From positions 1-23,837 of IMG/VR virus record IMGVR_UViG_3300008113_000378: DNA of 23,837 nucleotides; one strand, 5' to 3'. Positions 11,312 to 18,975 of this stretch are shown one piece after another (position 1 is the first letter of the stretch; each line of letters starts with the position of its first letter). Source of the DNA: a virus. The position numbers and the translations under genes are program-made. The notes below the pieces were generated by a model. The model was not told the origin of the DNA. It was given only the letters and a program-made list of their open reading frames with translations, and ran no database searches.

Positions 11312-12103
11312 ATGTCTGACGAGATGATGACACAAACACCGGACTCATCAGCCGGTGCGACAGACTTTGGAGGCGTTGCAGACGCCATTATGGACGAGGT
11401 TCGAACTGCCGCCGGGTTCGATACAGATGGCATCACGGGCGTAAATGATGATGCGTATTATGTCCAAGACGATGGGCAACCATCGCACATTCAGGGTGAA
11501 CCGGGTCCAATACCATACGACCGATTTCGTGAAGTAAACGAACGTGCTAGACAAGCACAATCGCAACTTGACAATTGGTCTGATGTGATTGCGGGTTTAC
11601 AGGCACAAGGTTATCGAAGTGCAGAGGATGTGCGACTTGCATTGCAGCAACAACAACTGCAAGCCCAAGAGAACGAAATCCGTACTCGCTACCAAGACTT
11701 GGAAAACCAAAATCTTGTGGATTCGACTACTGCTAACTTGCAGATGGAAGCCGAACTAGAAGCATTCCGCTATCGACAAGCGATTGCAGAGGCTCGGACG
11801 TACATGGTGCAGAACGAAAAGCAGAAGGCTTTTACTCAGTATCCAGCAGCACAACAAGCAACCCAAATGGTTGACACGCTGATTGAGCGAGGAATACAGC
11901 CAGCGGAAGCAATCAAGTTGGTGGCTTCACAAATTGAGCAACTTAGTAAGTCTCTCAAAAGTGAGGTCGCAAAACAGGTTACTACAAATCGTTCTATGCC
12001 AACCCCGGCAAGTGGCAACACAACAGCCCCGAATGTCAGCGCAGGAACCAACACAGGCGGTGGAAGGTCAACCTTAAGCCAACTGTTCGGTATCAATAGG
12101 TAA
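11312..12103 (+). CDS. Scaffolding protein
   Basis: A 263-residue acidic, Gln-rich, mostly helical protein between portal and capsid genes, the standard place for the internal scaffold. The N-terminus is disordered and acidic. I-P-Y-D-R-F-R-E-V-N-E-R-A-R (67-80) is a recurring motif in phage scaffolds. It is followed by a long coiled-coil region (L-Q-Q-Q-Q-L-Q-A-Q-E-N-E-I). The C-terminus is Ser/Thr/Gly-rich and ends L-S-Q-L-F-G-I-N-R, possibly the capsid-binding tip. GGGAG lies upstream of the ATG. Scaffolds direct coat assembly and leave the prohead; no protease domain is seen here. Confidence 0.88.
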   Translation: MSDEMMTQTPDSSAGATDFGGVADAIMDEVRTAAGFDTDGITGVNDDAYYVQDDGQPSHIQGEPGPIPYDRFREVNERARQAQSQLDNWSDVIAGLQAQGYRSAEDVRLALQQQQLQAQENEIRTRYQDLENQNLVDSTTANLQMEAELEAFRYRQAIAEARTYMVQNEKQKAFTQYPAAQQATQMVDTLIERGIQPAEAIKLVASQIEQLSKSLKSEVAKQVTTNRSMPTPASGNTTAPNVSAGTNTGGGRSTLSQLFGINR

Positions 12104-12114
12104 GGAGTCACTTA

Positions 12115-13128
12115 ATGGCTATCGACTTTAACGGTGCCTTGACGCTTGCGGACCAAGCAGCAATCAGCAATGACCCAATTGTCAAGGAAATTACGAAATC
12201 TCTCCATCAGACATGGAATGCTCTGAAGGATATTCCTCTCTATACGTCTCCATCTCTTAAGCAGATTGGTATGCGTTACCTGAACTCAGGTATCCCGTCT
12301 CCAAACTGGACTGGCGTTAACTCTGAGCCTGTCGCAGTAAAGGGACGTCCAAAGTCTTACGAAGAGCAGATGTATCTTGTCCGCAACAAAATTCTTGTTG
12401 ACAAGGTACTGATGTCCCAGCCAACCAATATCATTGACCCAATTGAAGCGCAGGTTCAAATCTTCCTTGAAGGTTTTGCATATGACTTCAATGATAAATT
12501 CATTAACAATTCGCCCACTACGGGCAACATTGATTGTTTTCCGGGTCTTGGTTATCGTCTGGACAACTTTAATGATTACGATATCCCATCTGAAATGGAT
12601 ATCTCGGTCCCAACAACTCAGGCAACTCTTAAGACCGGTTCTATTACTGCAGCACTGTCTAACGGACTTTTCTCTGCAGTGCAAGAACTTCTTGACAACA
12701 TGAACGCACCGGACGGAAACGGTGTAGTCTTGTACATGAACGAATTTGCAAAGCGACAGATTGAATTTGCAATTCGTACTATGGGTATTGGTGCAGGTTT
12801 CGATGTAACGATGGATAGTTTTGACCGCCCTGTTGAAAAATACAAGTCGGCTACTGTCCGTACTGTTGGTCGTAAGTCTGATGGTTCTACGCCAATTATC
12901 AGTAATACCCTTGCTGGTCCAGTTGCAAACAAGTCCACGCATATTTATGCCGTCCGTTATGGTACGGGTTATGTGCAGGGATGGCAGAGCGGACCATTCA
13001 AGCCGGAATACCTTGGTCTGTCCAAGGAAAATGGCATCATGCATAACGTTGTATTCGATTGGGGCGTTGGTCTTTGGGTACCTCATACCCGTGCCATTGG
13101 ACGCTTGAAGATTGAAGCAATCGCTTAA
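12115..13128 (+). CDS. Major capsid protein
   Basis: A 337-residue protein assigned as the HK97-fold coat by its place after the scaffold, its strong ribosome site (AGGAGT, 7 bases) and family-like segments: an N-terminal helix, I-E-A-Q-V-Q-I-F-L-E-G-F-A-Y-D-F-N-D-K-F (103-122, the spine-helix region), G-L-G-Y-R-L (145-150), V-L-Y-M-N (205-209) and Y-A-V-R-Y-G-T-G-Y-V-Q-G-W-Q (280-293). No delta-domain or protease-cleavage site is obvious, consistent with a separate scaffold. Codon use is clean, with no strong signs of transfer. It is probably the most abundant protein of the window. Confidence 0.9.
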   Translation: MAIDFNGALTLADQAAISNDPIVKEITKSLHQTWNALKDIPLYTSPSLKQIGMRYLNSGIPSPNWTGVNSEPVAVKGRPKSYEEQMYLVRNKILVDKVLMSQPTNIIDPIEAQVQIFLEGFAYDFNDKFINNSPTTGNIDCFPGLGYRLDNFNDYDIPSEMDISVPTTQATLKTGSITAALSNGLFSAVQELLDNMNAPDGNGVVLYMNEFAKRQIEFAIRTMGIGAGFDVTMDSFDRPVEKYKSATVRTVGRKSDGSTPIISNTLAGPVANKSTHIYAVRYGTGYVQGWQSGPFKPEYLGLSKENGIMHNVVFDWGVGLWVPHTRAIGRLKIEAIA

Positions 13129-13148
13129 TTAGGGAAAGGAATAAGAAA

Positions 13149-13976
13149 ATGGCACGTGACCCTAAAGCCTCTTTTAAGTTTACAACTATCTCTCCGCTTA
13201 CAGCGTCTGCTGATAAGTTGTCCGCTGTATATGCAGTTCCAACAACGCTATCTGCTGGAGTTGCAGTCATCTCGGACGTATGGTGTAACTTCACTGAAAC
13301 CATTGGAGATGCTGTTCGGTTTGGCGCTCAGGCAGATGTTGCATCGGCTACAGCCCAACCACTGATTCTTGGTGGTAATGGACAGAATCAGTTGTCCTTC
13401 ATCAAAATGGTATCGAAGAACACAGCACTTGCTGGAACCGGTCTTACTGACTATAAGTTTCAGATTGTTGGTGATTCGCAACCAGCCGTTACATTTACTG
13501 CAGCGTCTGCCAACTGTGCAGGTACATACCTTGCAGCATTTGTATTGAACACACCTGTCCAGTTCATTTCTAGTGGTGTACTGCCTCCAGAAATTAACCC
13601 ATATACAGTGTATTACGTTGTGACTGGTGCAACGACATCGAACTTTACGGTTTCCGCAACTGTTGGCGGTACTGCAATTACGATGTCTGGCACTGGTTCC
13701 GGCGTACATCAGGTTGTTCAAGTTGGTGTACCGGCTGCTGCAACATCTCTTGCTGACCGCACACTCAAGAATGGAGTACCACTTACGCCTCTCGTAACGT
13801 GTCCATTCAGTGCAAATGGCGCTTGTTTTAAGTTTACGCCGATTCTGTCTAATAACCGTTCAATGCAGTTTCAGGTGACGTTCCCTGCTATCTCCGCTTT
13901 GGGTGCAGGTACTATCTCCTTTAACGCAGTTGCACTTCAAAATGGACGTGAAGGCGCAATGGGCGTTTCGTTCTAG
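13149..13976 (+). CDS. Capsid decoration or head-fibre-like protein with a beta module
   Basis: A 275-residue, beta-rich, Ser/Thr/Ala-rich protein placed next to the capsid gene. It has no signal peptide or membrane segment. Residues about 133-193 carry a small module L-P-P-E-I-N-P-Y-T-V-Y-Y-V-V, then N-F-T-V-S-A and G-G-T-A-I-x-x-x-G-T-G-S-G-V-H. This is a recurring structural-protein module in phages that also occurs in the large tail protein at 18968. The remainder looks like an Ig- or jelly-roll-type fold without catalytic residues. A decoration or cement role on the capsid is the simplest reading. A minor structural protein is the alternative. GGAAAGGA precedes the start. Confidence 0.62.
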   Translation: MARDPKASFKFTTISPLTASADKLSAVYAVPTTLSAGVAVISDVWCNFTETIGDAVRFGAQADVASATAQPLILGGNGQNQLSFIKMVSKNTALAGTGLTDYKFQIVGDSQPAVTFTAASANCAGTYLAAFVLNTPVQFISSGVLPPEINPYTVYYVVTGATTSNFTVSATVGGTAITMSGTGSGVHQVVQVGVPAAATSLADRTLKNGVPLTPLVTCPFSANGACFKFTPILSNNRSMQFQVTFPAISALGAGTISFNAVALQNGREGAMGVSF

Positions 13977-13990
13977 TTAGGTAGGTCTCA

Positions 13991-14632
13991 ATGACATTAG
14001 GCGATATCAAACAAAAAGTTAGAATGTTAGGATTGCACCATTTTGGTAGCAAAGCCGACCAAGACCCTTTTGGTTTGGAGTACATTGTCATTGAGACTGC
14101 TAACCAGATAGCAAGGAGAACTGACTGCCTATTTGGCAGGCGGTATCTTGACTTAGTTGCAAATCAATCAGAGTATTGCGCTCCTGATGTTTACCGCATC
14201 AGGGGCGTTTTCATGCTTGATAATGGTGATTACAAACGGCTTCCGTTAATTGACTTTTCGGATAGGCGAGTGGACGATTACCGTGAAACCAATGCTGTTG
14301 GCGTAGACGCTGCCATTCTATATGCAATGAATAAGGTTGGTATCAAGCCAGCACCAACAGACGCTGTGACGGACGGCATAATTATTGAGGGTTATTGCCA
14401 GCCCGGCAACATATGGCAATACGATATTAATGGCGCTCCAGTGGCACTTGTTGACACACATGAATGTCCTCTTCCAGAAGTAGCACATGACTGCCTAGTA
14501 TTTGGTACGTTATATATGCGAGCCTTGCAGATGAAAGACAGTGACATTGTTGCTGCATGGAAAGCAGAGTTTGAACAACGACTTGGTTTTGTAGAATCGT
14601 TTGCTGCAACCTATGGAAGGAGGGCAGTGTAA
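13991..14632 (+). CDS. Head-tail adaptor/connector protein 1
   Basis: A 213-residue protein fitting the helical connector that docks under the portal. It opens with a helix containing K-V-R-M-L-G-L-H-H-F, then I-V-I-E-T-A-N-Q-I-A-R-R-T (31-43), a beta-rich centre, and a C-terminal helical pair with H-D-C-L-V-F-G-T-L-Y-M-R-A-L-Q-M-K-D-S-D-I-V-A-A-W-K-A-E-F (about 165-193), the usual adaptor pattern of an Ala/Leu helix followed by W-x-x-x-F. Position after the capsid and decoration genes supports it. It overlaps the next gene by a single base. Confidence 0.68.
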   Translation: MTLGDIKQKVRMLGLHHFGSKADQDPFGLEYIVIETANQIARRTDCLFGRRYLDLVANQSEYCAPDVYRIRGVFMLDNGDYKRLPLIDFSDRRVDDYRETNAVGVDAAILYAMNKVGIKPAPTDAVTDGIIIEGYCQPGNIWQYDINGAPVALVDTHECPLPEVAHDCLVFGTLYMRALQMKDSDIVAAWKAEFEQRLGFVESFAATYGRRAV

Positions 14633-15372
14633 TGGCAACACTTACAGCCCTTATTGCTGAAACAAAACGACTACTCAACGAGGCTACCGATACATCTGTT
14701 GGTGAGGTAGGTAATGGTACCGGAACGGTCATTACACAGTCTGATGCAACCATTCAAGATTACATTAATGAGGCAGTTAATGAATGCTGCCGAACGTGCA
14801 TCTATGTGCCAGCAAAGGGCAATATTACACAAGCCTCAGGAATAATTAACCTTAATGACCTTGTGTTAGATACAGTTTACATACCGACACCGGGTGCGCA
14901 AATTACAGATGCTGGCAAGATGTGGTTTCCAATGTCTGTGTTTGTTGGCTCAACACCCCTTGTTCATTGTGCCGAACCTACACTCCGTGCATATAACCTG
15001 TCATTTGAAACATCTACAGGCACAGCAACTCATTGGTATCGTGCTGGTCAATACATAATTAAAACGTATCCAATGCCGACAACATCCACGGCGTTTACGG
15101 TTTACGGTGCAGGCACGGTAGTTAATTATGCTACCGGAACCGACAATATAACCATCATTCCAGATGACTTACAGTTGAAGTGCTGGGCTGCTTATGCAGC
15201 ATATAAATTGGCATTGAAGAATACTGATGACCCATCGTTAGCGCAACGTGCGTTCTGGGGCAATTGGTACAACGAAGTTAGAATGCGTTTGTGGGCAAGC
15301 CTCGACACGATGCTTAAGTTACCCGGAGCGCCGTTTGCGGTACCTCCTGTTACCGCTGCACAGACTGGTTAG
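14632..15372 (+). CDS. Head-tail adaptor/connector protein 2 (DUF6682-like)
   Basis: A 246-residue protein of the same design as its neighbour. It has an N-terminal helix L-I-A-E-T-K-R-L-L-N-E-A, then I-Q-D-Y-I-N-E-A-V-N-E-C-C-R (41-54), a beta-rich centre with Y-P-M-P-T-T-S, and P-D-D-L-Q-L-K-C-W-A-A-Y-A-A-Y-K-L-A-L-K then F-W-G-N-W-Y-N-E-V. From memory this resembles DUF6682-type phage adaptors. Having two successive adaptors would fit a connector stack of a short tail. A GGAGG sits upstream of the start. It ends just before the coiled-coil membrane gene. Confidence 0.7.
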   Translation: MATLTALIAETKRLLNEATDTSVGEVGNGTGTVITQSDATIQDYINEAVNECCRTCIYVPAKGNITQASGIINLNDLVLDTVYIPTPGAQITDAGKMWFPMSVFVGSTPLVHCAEPTLRAYNLSFETSTGTATHWYRAGQYIIKTYPMPTTSTAFTVYGAGTVVNYATGTDNITIIPDDLQLKCWAAYAAYKLALKNTDDPSLAQRAFWGNWYNEVRMRLWASLDTMLKLPGAPFAVPPVTAAQTG

Positions 15373-15388
15373 TGGTGGGGGTGGCAAC

Positions 15389-15631
15389 GTGCAAGTAACA
15401 TCAGATTGGATTGGATTAGCGTTTCAGGCAGTCGTGACCATTGGTGGATTTATGGCTGGCTATACTGCCTTGATGACAAAGTTAGAATCTCGATTGGTCA
15501 AGATTGAAACACAATTGACTAACATATCGGATAGCCTTACAACACAGGGTGGTGAGGTTCGTAGGATTGAAGAGCGTCTTGGGAAATTAGAAAGCCGTGT
15601 TGCAAAGATAGAAGGGAGCCTTGAACGATGA
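15389..15631 (+). CDS. Membrane-anchored coiled-coil protein (lysis-associated?)
   Basis: The start is GTG at 15389, chosen because the open frame upstream (back to 15248) lies inside the adaptor gene and is Cys/Arg-rich noise. A G-rich ribosome site (GGGGGTGG) lies just before this GTG. The 80-residue product has one hydrophobic helix (about 6-29, W-I-G-L-A-F-Q-A-V-V-T-I-G-G-F-M-A-G-Y) followed by a heptad-type coiled coil to the end (R-L-V-K-I-E, R-R-I-E-E-R-L-G-K-L-E-S-R-V-A-K-I-E). This plan resembles XhlA-like or i-spanin-like lysis proteins. It overlaps the holin-like gene by 4 bases (ATGA). No endolysin is in the window. Confidence 0.72.
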   Translation: MQVTSDWIGLAFQAVVTIGGFMAGYTALMTKLESRLVKIETQLTNISDSLTTQGGEVRRIEERLGKLESRVAKIEGSLER

Positions 15632-15879
15632 ACGCCATCAATTATTCCAGAGCAGTTGCTGTGGTCCTTATTGCTGCACTCGCAACAAGCCTTACGGTCC
15701 TTGCAGATGGAATCCGTACCGCCGAAATAAAAAACCTTGCCGAGTTTGGACCATTACTTGCCGTGTATGGAAGCAAGGCAATTGCTGCAGGGTTTTCTGC
15801 CGGGATTACATCATTTGTGGCATACCTTACAGTGCCATTTAAAGATGTAAACGCAAACGCCTTGAAACAGGATAATTAA
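15628..15879 (+). CDS. Putative holin
   Basis: An 83-residue protein with two hydrophobic helices (about 8-26, A-V-A-V-V-L-I-A-A-L-A-T-S-L-T-V-L; and 40-68, containing G-P-L-L-A-V-Y-G and A-G-I-T-S-F-V-A-Y) and a polar C-terminus with K-Q-D-N. Size and topology match small two-span phage holins, which permeabilise the inner membrane at lysis time. The start overlaps the upstream coiled-coil membrane gene by 4 bases, so the pair should be co-made in fixed ratio. The location inside the virion operon, away from an endolysin, is atypical. A structural or ejection-related membrane protein is an alternative. Confidence 0.58.
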   Translation: MNAINYSRAVAVVLIAALATSLTVLADGIRTAEIKNLAEFGPLLAVYGSKAIAAGFSAGITSFVAYLTVPFKDVNANALKQDN

Positions 15880-15881
15880 CA

Positions 15882-16139
15882 ATGCGAAATACATTGAAAA
15901 TTACAAACGTTATAGATAATCAGGACGGCACATTGACGTTTGAATTTGACGCTGGTCCGGCTATTACACGCACTACACAGGAGTGGCAGGATGAAGTTAA
16001 CACTTGTTACAACAACTACACAATCCCGATGCTAAGGGCATTGATAGTTGATGCGTATTTATCTAGTGGCATTGTCCCCGTCGAAGCGGTCATTGATACA
16101 ACTGCTCCGTCAAATATATGGATAGAAAAACGTGGCTAG
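15882..16139 (+). CDS. Hypothetical small protein
   Basis: An 85-residue protein I do not recognise. It has a beta-hairpin-like N-terminus (K-I-T-N-V-I-D-N-Q-D-G-T-L-T-F-E-F) and a helical middle (Q-E-W-Q-D-E-V-N-T-C-Y-N-N-Y). There is no membrane segment. AGGA lies upstream of its ATG, and the next gene's GTG start lies 8 bases inside its end. The neighbours suggest a minor virion or tail-fibre-associated component. Confidence 0.6.
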   Translation: MRNTLKITNVIDNQDGTLTFEFDAGPAITRTTQEWQDEVNTCYNNYTIPMLRALIVDAYLSSGIVPVEAVIDTTAPSNIWIEKRG

Positions 16140-17247
16140 GACAGACTTTGTTTTTCCGTATAACTTCCCACAGTCAACTTCTAGTGGAAATGCTGGCAAC
16201 CGGCAGATTCGTGCTATTGGTGACTATGTGGCATTTATACGTCAAGCGGAAAGTGCTGACACTATAACAGATGTTGGTTTTTACTTTGATGCTAGAGGAA
16301 CAAATGCTACGCCGGGTACGGCTCGTGTAGGTATCCAAACGGTCACGTCAAGCGGTGCAATTTCTGGAACGTGGTTGGGCTATACGGATTACACTGCGGA
16401 TGCTACAAACTTCCCTAACTTTACAGCCGTCACTTTAAGTATTACTGCTAACGGTACTGCATCTGTCACCAGAGGTCAGTTTTACGCTATCGTCGTTTAT
16501 TGCCAATCTGGTACGTGGGACGCAAGTAATAACTTACAGATTTCAACTATTAATACTAACGTAGGGCAAATAGCAAATACGTTTCCAACTATGAGGGCTG
16601 TAGTAGGTGGAGTACAAACTGATACTAACAACCCAGCGACACCAATGCATTGGGCAAAAAGTAGCACTCAATATTACGGCAATGCGTTTTATGGCTCTGG
16701 TAGTATTGCGTCATACAACTCGGCTGCTTCACCAGATGAGATTGGGATGAAGTTTGTGGTGCCATCTGGGTGGACTACGAACTTTAATGTGCTAGGCATA
16801 CAGGGCGTGTTGGGTCCAACAAACTCGGCTGCTACATTCAACATGAAGTTGTATGACTCAGCAAACAATGTGTTGCAGACTACGTCTTTTAATAGCCTAG
16901 ACATTTATGGTGGTAATAACGTTAACAGTCTACGCACCGTTTACTTTAACACTACTACGCTTAGTAATCTCATACCCGGAGATACATATCGGATAACTAT
17001 AGAGGCAACCGCTGCCACACTAGGTGCAATGTCAATGCAACGTATTACTTATCCTAGTGCTGCACACGTTGCAGCATTCGTAGGTAGCGGGACGTATATG
17101 CGTACGGAACGCACCAATGCAGGGGCGTGGACGGATACTGATACACAAGGGCTTTGTTGGAAGTTAATTATAAGCGCTGCTACCGCTACAGGTGGTGCAG
17201 GTGGAATGGTTGTTCATCCCGGTATGGCTGGTGGAATGAGAGGTTAG
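16132..17247 (+). CDS. Beta-rich structural protein, possible tail fibre or receptor-binding protein
   Basis: A 371-residue Ser/Thr/Asn/Gly-rich protein, almost certainly beta-sandwich, with no signal peptide. The start is GTG inside the previous gene. Two similar halves can be seen, each with strands and a Y-x-I-V or Y-R-I-T turn: R-G-Q-F-Y-A-I-V-V-Y (near residue 121) and P-G-D-T-Y-R-I-T-I-E (near 285), and each half opens with a segment on the theme D-V-G-F-Y-F or N-V-L-G-I-Q. The C-terminus is Gly/Met-rich (G-G-A-G-G-M-V-V, then G-M-A-G-G-M-R-G). This composition is common in host-contact proteins. No catalytic motif is visible. Confidence 0.55.
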   Translation: MARTDFVFPYNFPQSTSSGNAGNRQIRAIGDYVAFIRQAESADTITDVGFYFDARGTNATPGTARVGIQTVTSSGAISGTWLGYTDYTADATNFPNFTAVTLSITANGTASVTRGQFYAIVVYCQSGTWDASNNLQISTINTNVGQIANTFPTMRAVVGGVQTDTNNPATPMHWAKSSTQYYGNAFYGSGSIASYNSAASPDEIGMKFVVPSGWTTNFNVLGIQGVLGPTNSAATFNMKLYDSANNVLQTTSFNSLDIYGGNNVNSLRTVYFNTTTLSNLIPGDTYRITIEATAATLGAMSMQRITYPSAAHVAAFVGSGTYMRTERTNAGAWTDTDTQGLCWKLIISAATATGGAGGMVVHPGMAGGMRG

Positions 17248-17248
17248 T

Positions 17249-18706
17249 ATGCCAAAAGAAATACTTAAACGTGGAGCCACTAGCAATATCATACGTGTGT
17301 TCCTACAAGACTCAGCATCAACTACTGGCGCTGGCAAAACAGCACTTACCAGTACGTCTAGTGGACTAATCATCTCGACTATTGCTGACCTTGAGGCTAC
17401 AGCAACAACATACACGAGCGCAGCCACTAATGTTGAAACCATTACTACATTAGGCACGTTTGCAGCGCCTACGGCTAGTAAGTGTAGGTTCCGTGAAGTC
17501 GATGCTACAAACTTTCCGGGTGTGTACGAAATACAAATTGCGGACGCAAGATTTGCCGTTGCAAACTCAACGCAGTTGCTAATTAGTATTCAATGTACCG
17601 GCGTAGCACCTGTATTTGTTGAGTATCAACTTGTCGCTGTAGACCTGATGGATACAGTTCGTTTTGGGTTAACGGCTCTGCCAAATGTGGCTCAAGGTAC
17701 AGCAGGCGCATTATCTACAGGTAACGCATCTGGTCAAGTTACTGTTGCTACTAACAATGACAAAACTGGATATAGCCTTACACAAACATTCCCAGCAAAC
17801 TTTAACTTACTTGCCATAAATGGTAGTGGTGCAGTTACGGCAGGAACAGTGAGTGACAAAACTGGATATAGTCTCACACAAACATTCCCAACAAACTTTA
17901 ATTTACTTGCAATTAATGGCAGCGGTGCTGTAACCGCTGGGACGGTAAGTGACAAAACTGGTTACTCATTGTCTGTTGCTCCTCCTACGGCTGCACAAAT
18001 TTGGGCTACTGATGTTTCGGGATATACAACTGCAGGACAAGCAGGTACGTATCAGAATAAACTTGATGCTGCAATTACTACACGTATGGCTTCATTTACG
18101 TATACTGCTCCTCTCAATTCCGGACAAACTGCATCTGCTGTATGGGATGCATTACTTGCATCATATACAGTCAACAATTCGTTTGGTCAAAGGGTATTGC
18201 GCTCGACAACTTCACAATCTACCTGTGCTGTAACTGGGTCAAACCATATTGCTGCAGACATCCACGAACTTCAGGCAGGGGTAATAACATCGGCTGACTT
18301 TAGTGCTGGTGCCATTGATGCAAATGCTCTAGCCACTGATGCTGCTACTGAGATTGCAACTGCAACGTGGACAACAGATATTTCAGGCATAAGTATTGCT
18401 GGGCAGGCGGGTAGATATCTTACGGATTCGGCAGTATCTGCTTCCAATGCATCTGCATCAGCATCTATTATTGAGGCTACGGCTTACAAGGAATCAGTTG
18501 CAGATATCTTGCTAGGACGGAACGTTGCAGGTGGTTCTAATACTGGACGCTTGGTCAAAGAAGCACTCTACGCACTGCGTAATAAATCAGAGATTGTTGG
18601 TAATACATTGAATGTCTACAACAATGTAGACGGAGCCATTGCATGGACTGCTGCAGTATCTTCTAGTGCTACTGCCGACCCAGTAACAGGGATTGACCCT
18701 GCATAA
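17249..18706 (+). CDS. Tail fibre-like structural protein with 32-residue tandem repeats
   Basis: A 485-residue protein. The N-terminal 135 residues match a recurrent phage structural domain: K-R-G-A-T-S-N-I-I-R-V-F-L near the start, F-R-E-V-D-A-T-N-F-P-G-V-Y-E-I-Q-I-A-D (81-99) and P-V-F-V-E-Y-Q-L-V-A-V-D-L. The middle carries two near-perfect 32-residue copies (D-K-T-G-Y-S-L-T-Q-T-F-P, then N-F-N-L-L-A-I-N-G-S-G-A-V-T-A-G-T-V-S) and the start of a third. The C-terminal part has segments like A-Q-I-W-A-T-D-V-S-G-Y and A-V-W-D-A-L-L-A-S-Y, common in fibres. Function is probably virion attachment or fibre building. It overlaps the next gene by one base. Confidence 0.65.
   Translation: MPKEILKRGATSNIIRVFLQDSASTTGAGKTALTSTSSGLIISTIADLEATATTYTSAATNVETITTLGTFAAPTASKCRFREVDATNFPGVYEIQIADARFAVANSTQLLISIQCTGVAPVFVEYQLVAVDLMDTVRFGLTALPNVAQGTAGALSTGNASGQVTVATNNDKTGYSLTQTFPANFNLLAINGSGAVTAGTVSDKTGYSLTQTFPTNFNLLAINGSGAVTAGTVSDKTGYSLSVAPPTAAQIWATDVSGYTTAGQAGTYQNKLDAAITTRMASFTYTAPLNSGQTASAVWDALLASYTVNNSFGQRVLRSTTSQSTCAVTGSNHIAADIHELQAGVITSADFSAGAIDANALATDAATEIATATWTTDISGISIAGQAGRYLTDSAVSASNASASASIIEATAYKESVADILLGRNVAGGSNTGRLVKEALYALRNKSEIVGNTLNVYNNVDGAIAWTAAVSSSATADPVTGIDPA
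17759..17970 (+). repeat. 96-base tandem repeat inside the fibre-like gene
   Basis: Copies begin at 17759, 17855 and 17951 with GACAAAACTGG. The first two are complete and highly similar, the third is cut after about 20 bases. The period is 96 bases (32 codons), so changes in copy number would keep the frame. Third-position differences between copies show they are not a fresh duplication. Confidence 0.9.
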
Positions 18707-18975
18707 TGGCAGCAGGATTTAGGTCTGCATTTTTCTGGTGGTTCACTGGCTATGCTGGAGGAACTGCTCCTCCATCTGTGTTATGCCCATGTCCAGAATA
18801 TGGGCATGATGCTACTCTTGCCGATACATTTGTAAATGAAACAACTCTTGTAGATAATTTTACTAATGAGTCAACATTGAGTGACGCATTTACTAATGAG
18901 ACTACGCTGAGTGATGGATTTATTAATGAACTAACTTTAGCGTCAACATGGAAGCGAGGCACCTGTAATGGCTGA
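18706..18975 (+). CDS. Small protein with 10-residue T-L-x-D-x-F-x-N-E repeats
   Basis: An 89-residue protein. The N-terminus is aromatic (F-F-W-W-F-T-G-Y) and Gly/Pro-rich, with two Cys (C-P-C-P) near residue 27. Residues about 36-82 are a tandem array of a 10-residue unit on the theme T-T-L-x-D-x-F-x-N-E: T-L-A-D-T-F-V-N-E, T-L-V-D-N-F-T-N-E, T-L-S-D-A-F-T-N-E, T-L-S-D-G-F-I-N-E, with a degraded last unit L-A-S-T-W-K. This kind of short repeat occurs in some phage tail-region proteins and probably makes a regular beta or linker stack. The start overlaps the previous stop by one base. Function is unknown. Confidence 0.65.
   Translation: MAAGFRSAFFWWFTGYAGGTAPPSVLCPCPEYGHDATLADTFVNETTLVDNFTNESTLSDAFTNETTLSDGFINELTLASTWKRGTCNG
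18811..18950 (+). repeat. 30-base tandem repeat
   Basis: Four in-frame 30-base units at 18811, 18841, 18871 and 18901 with a degraded fifth from 18931, encoding the 10-residue units above. They share the theme ACT-CTT/TTG-x-GAT-x-TTT-x-AAT-GAA/GAG. Just before them an 8-base inverted repeat, ATGCCCAT (18783-18790) and ATGGGCAT (18800-18807), could form a hairpin. Confidence 0.85.

Noticed and set aside
12286-13086. 266-codon minus-strand frame opposite the major capsid gene
   Set aside because: Cys/Asn/Arg-rich shadow of a strongly coding plus-strand gene, with no domain and no ribosome site.
15248-15388. Upstream extension of the coiled-coil membrane gene
   Set aside because: It lies inside the adaptor gene and has Cys/Arg-rich sequence typical of a wrong frame; GTG 15389 with a G-rich ribosome site is better.
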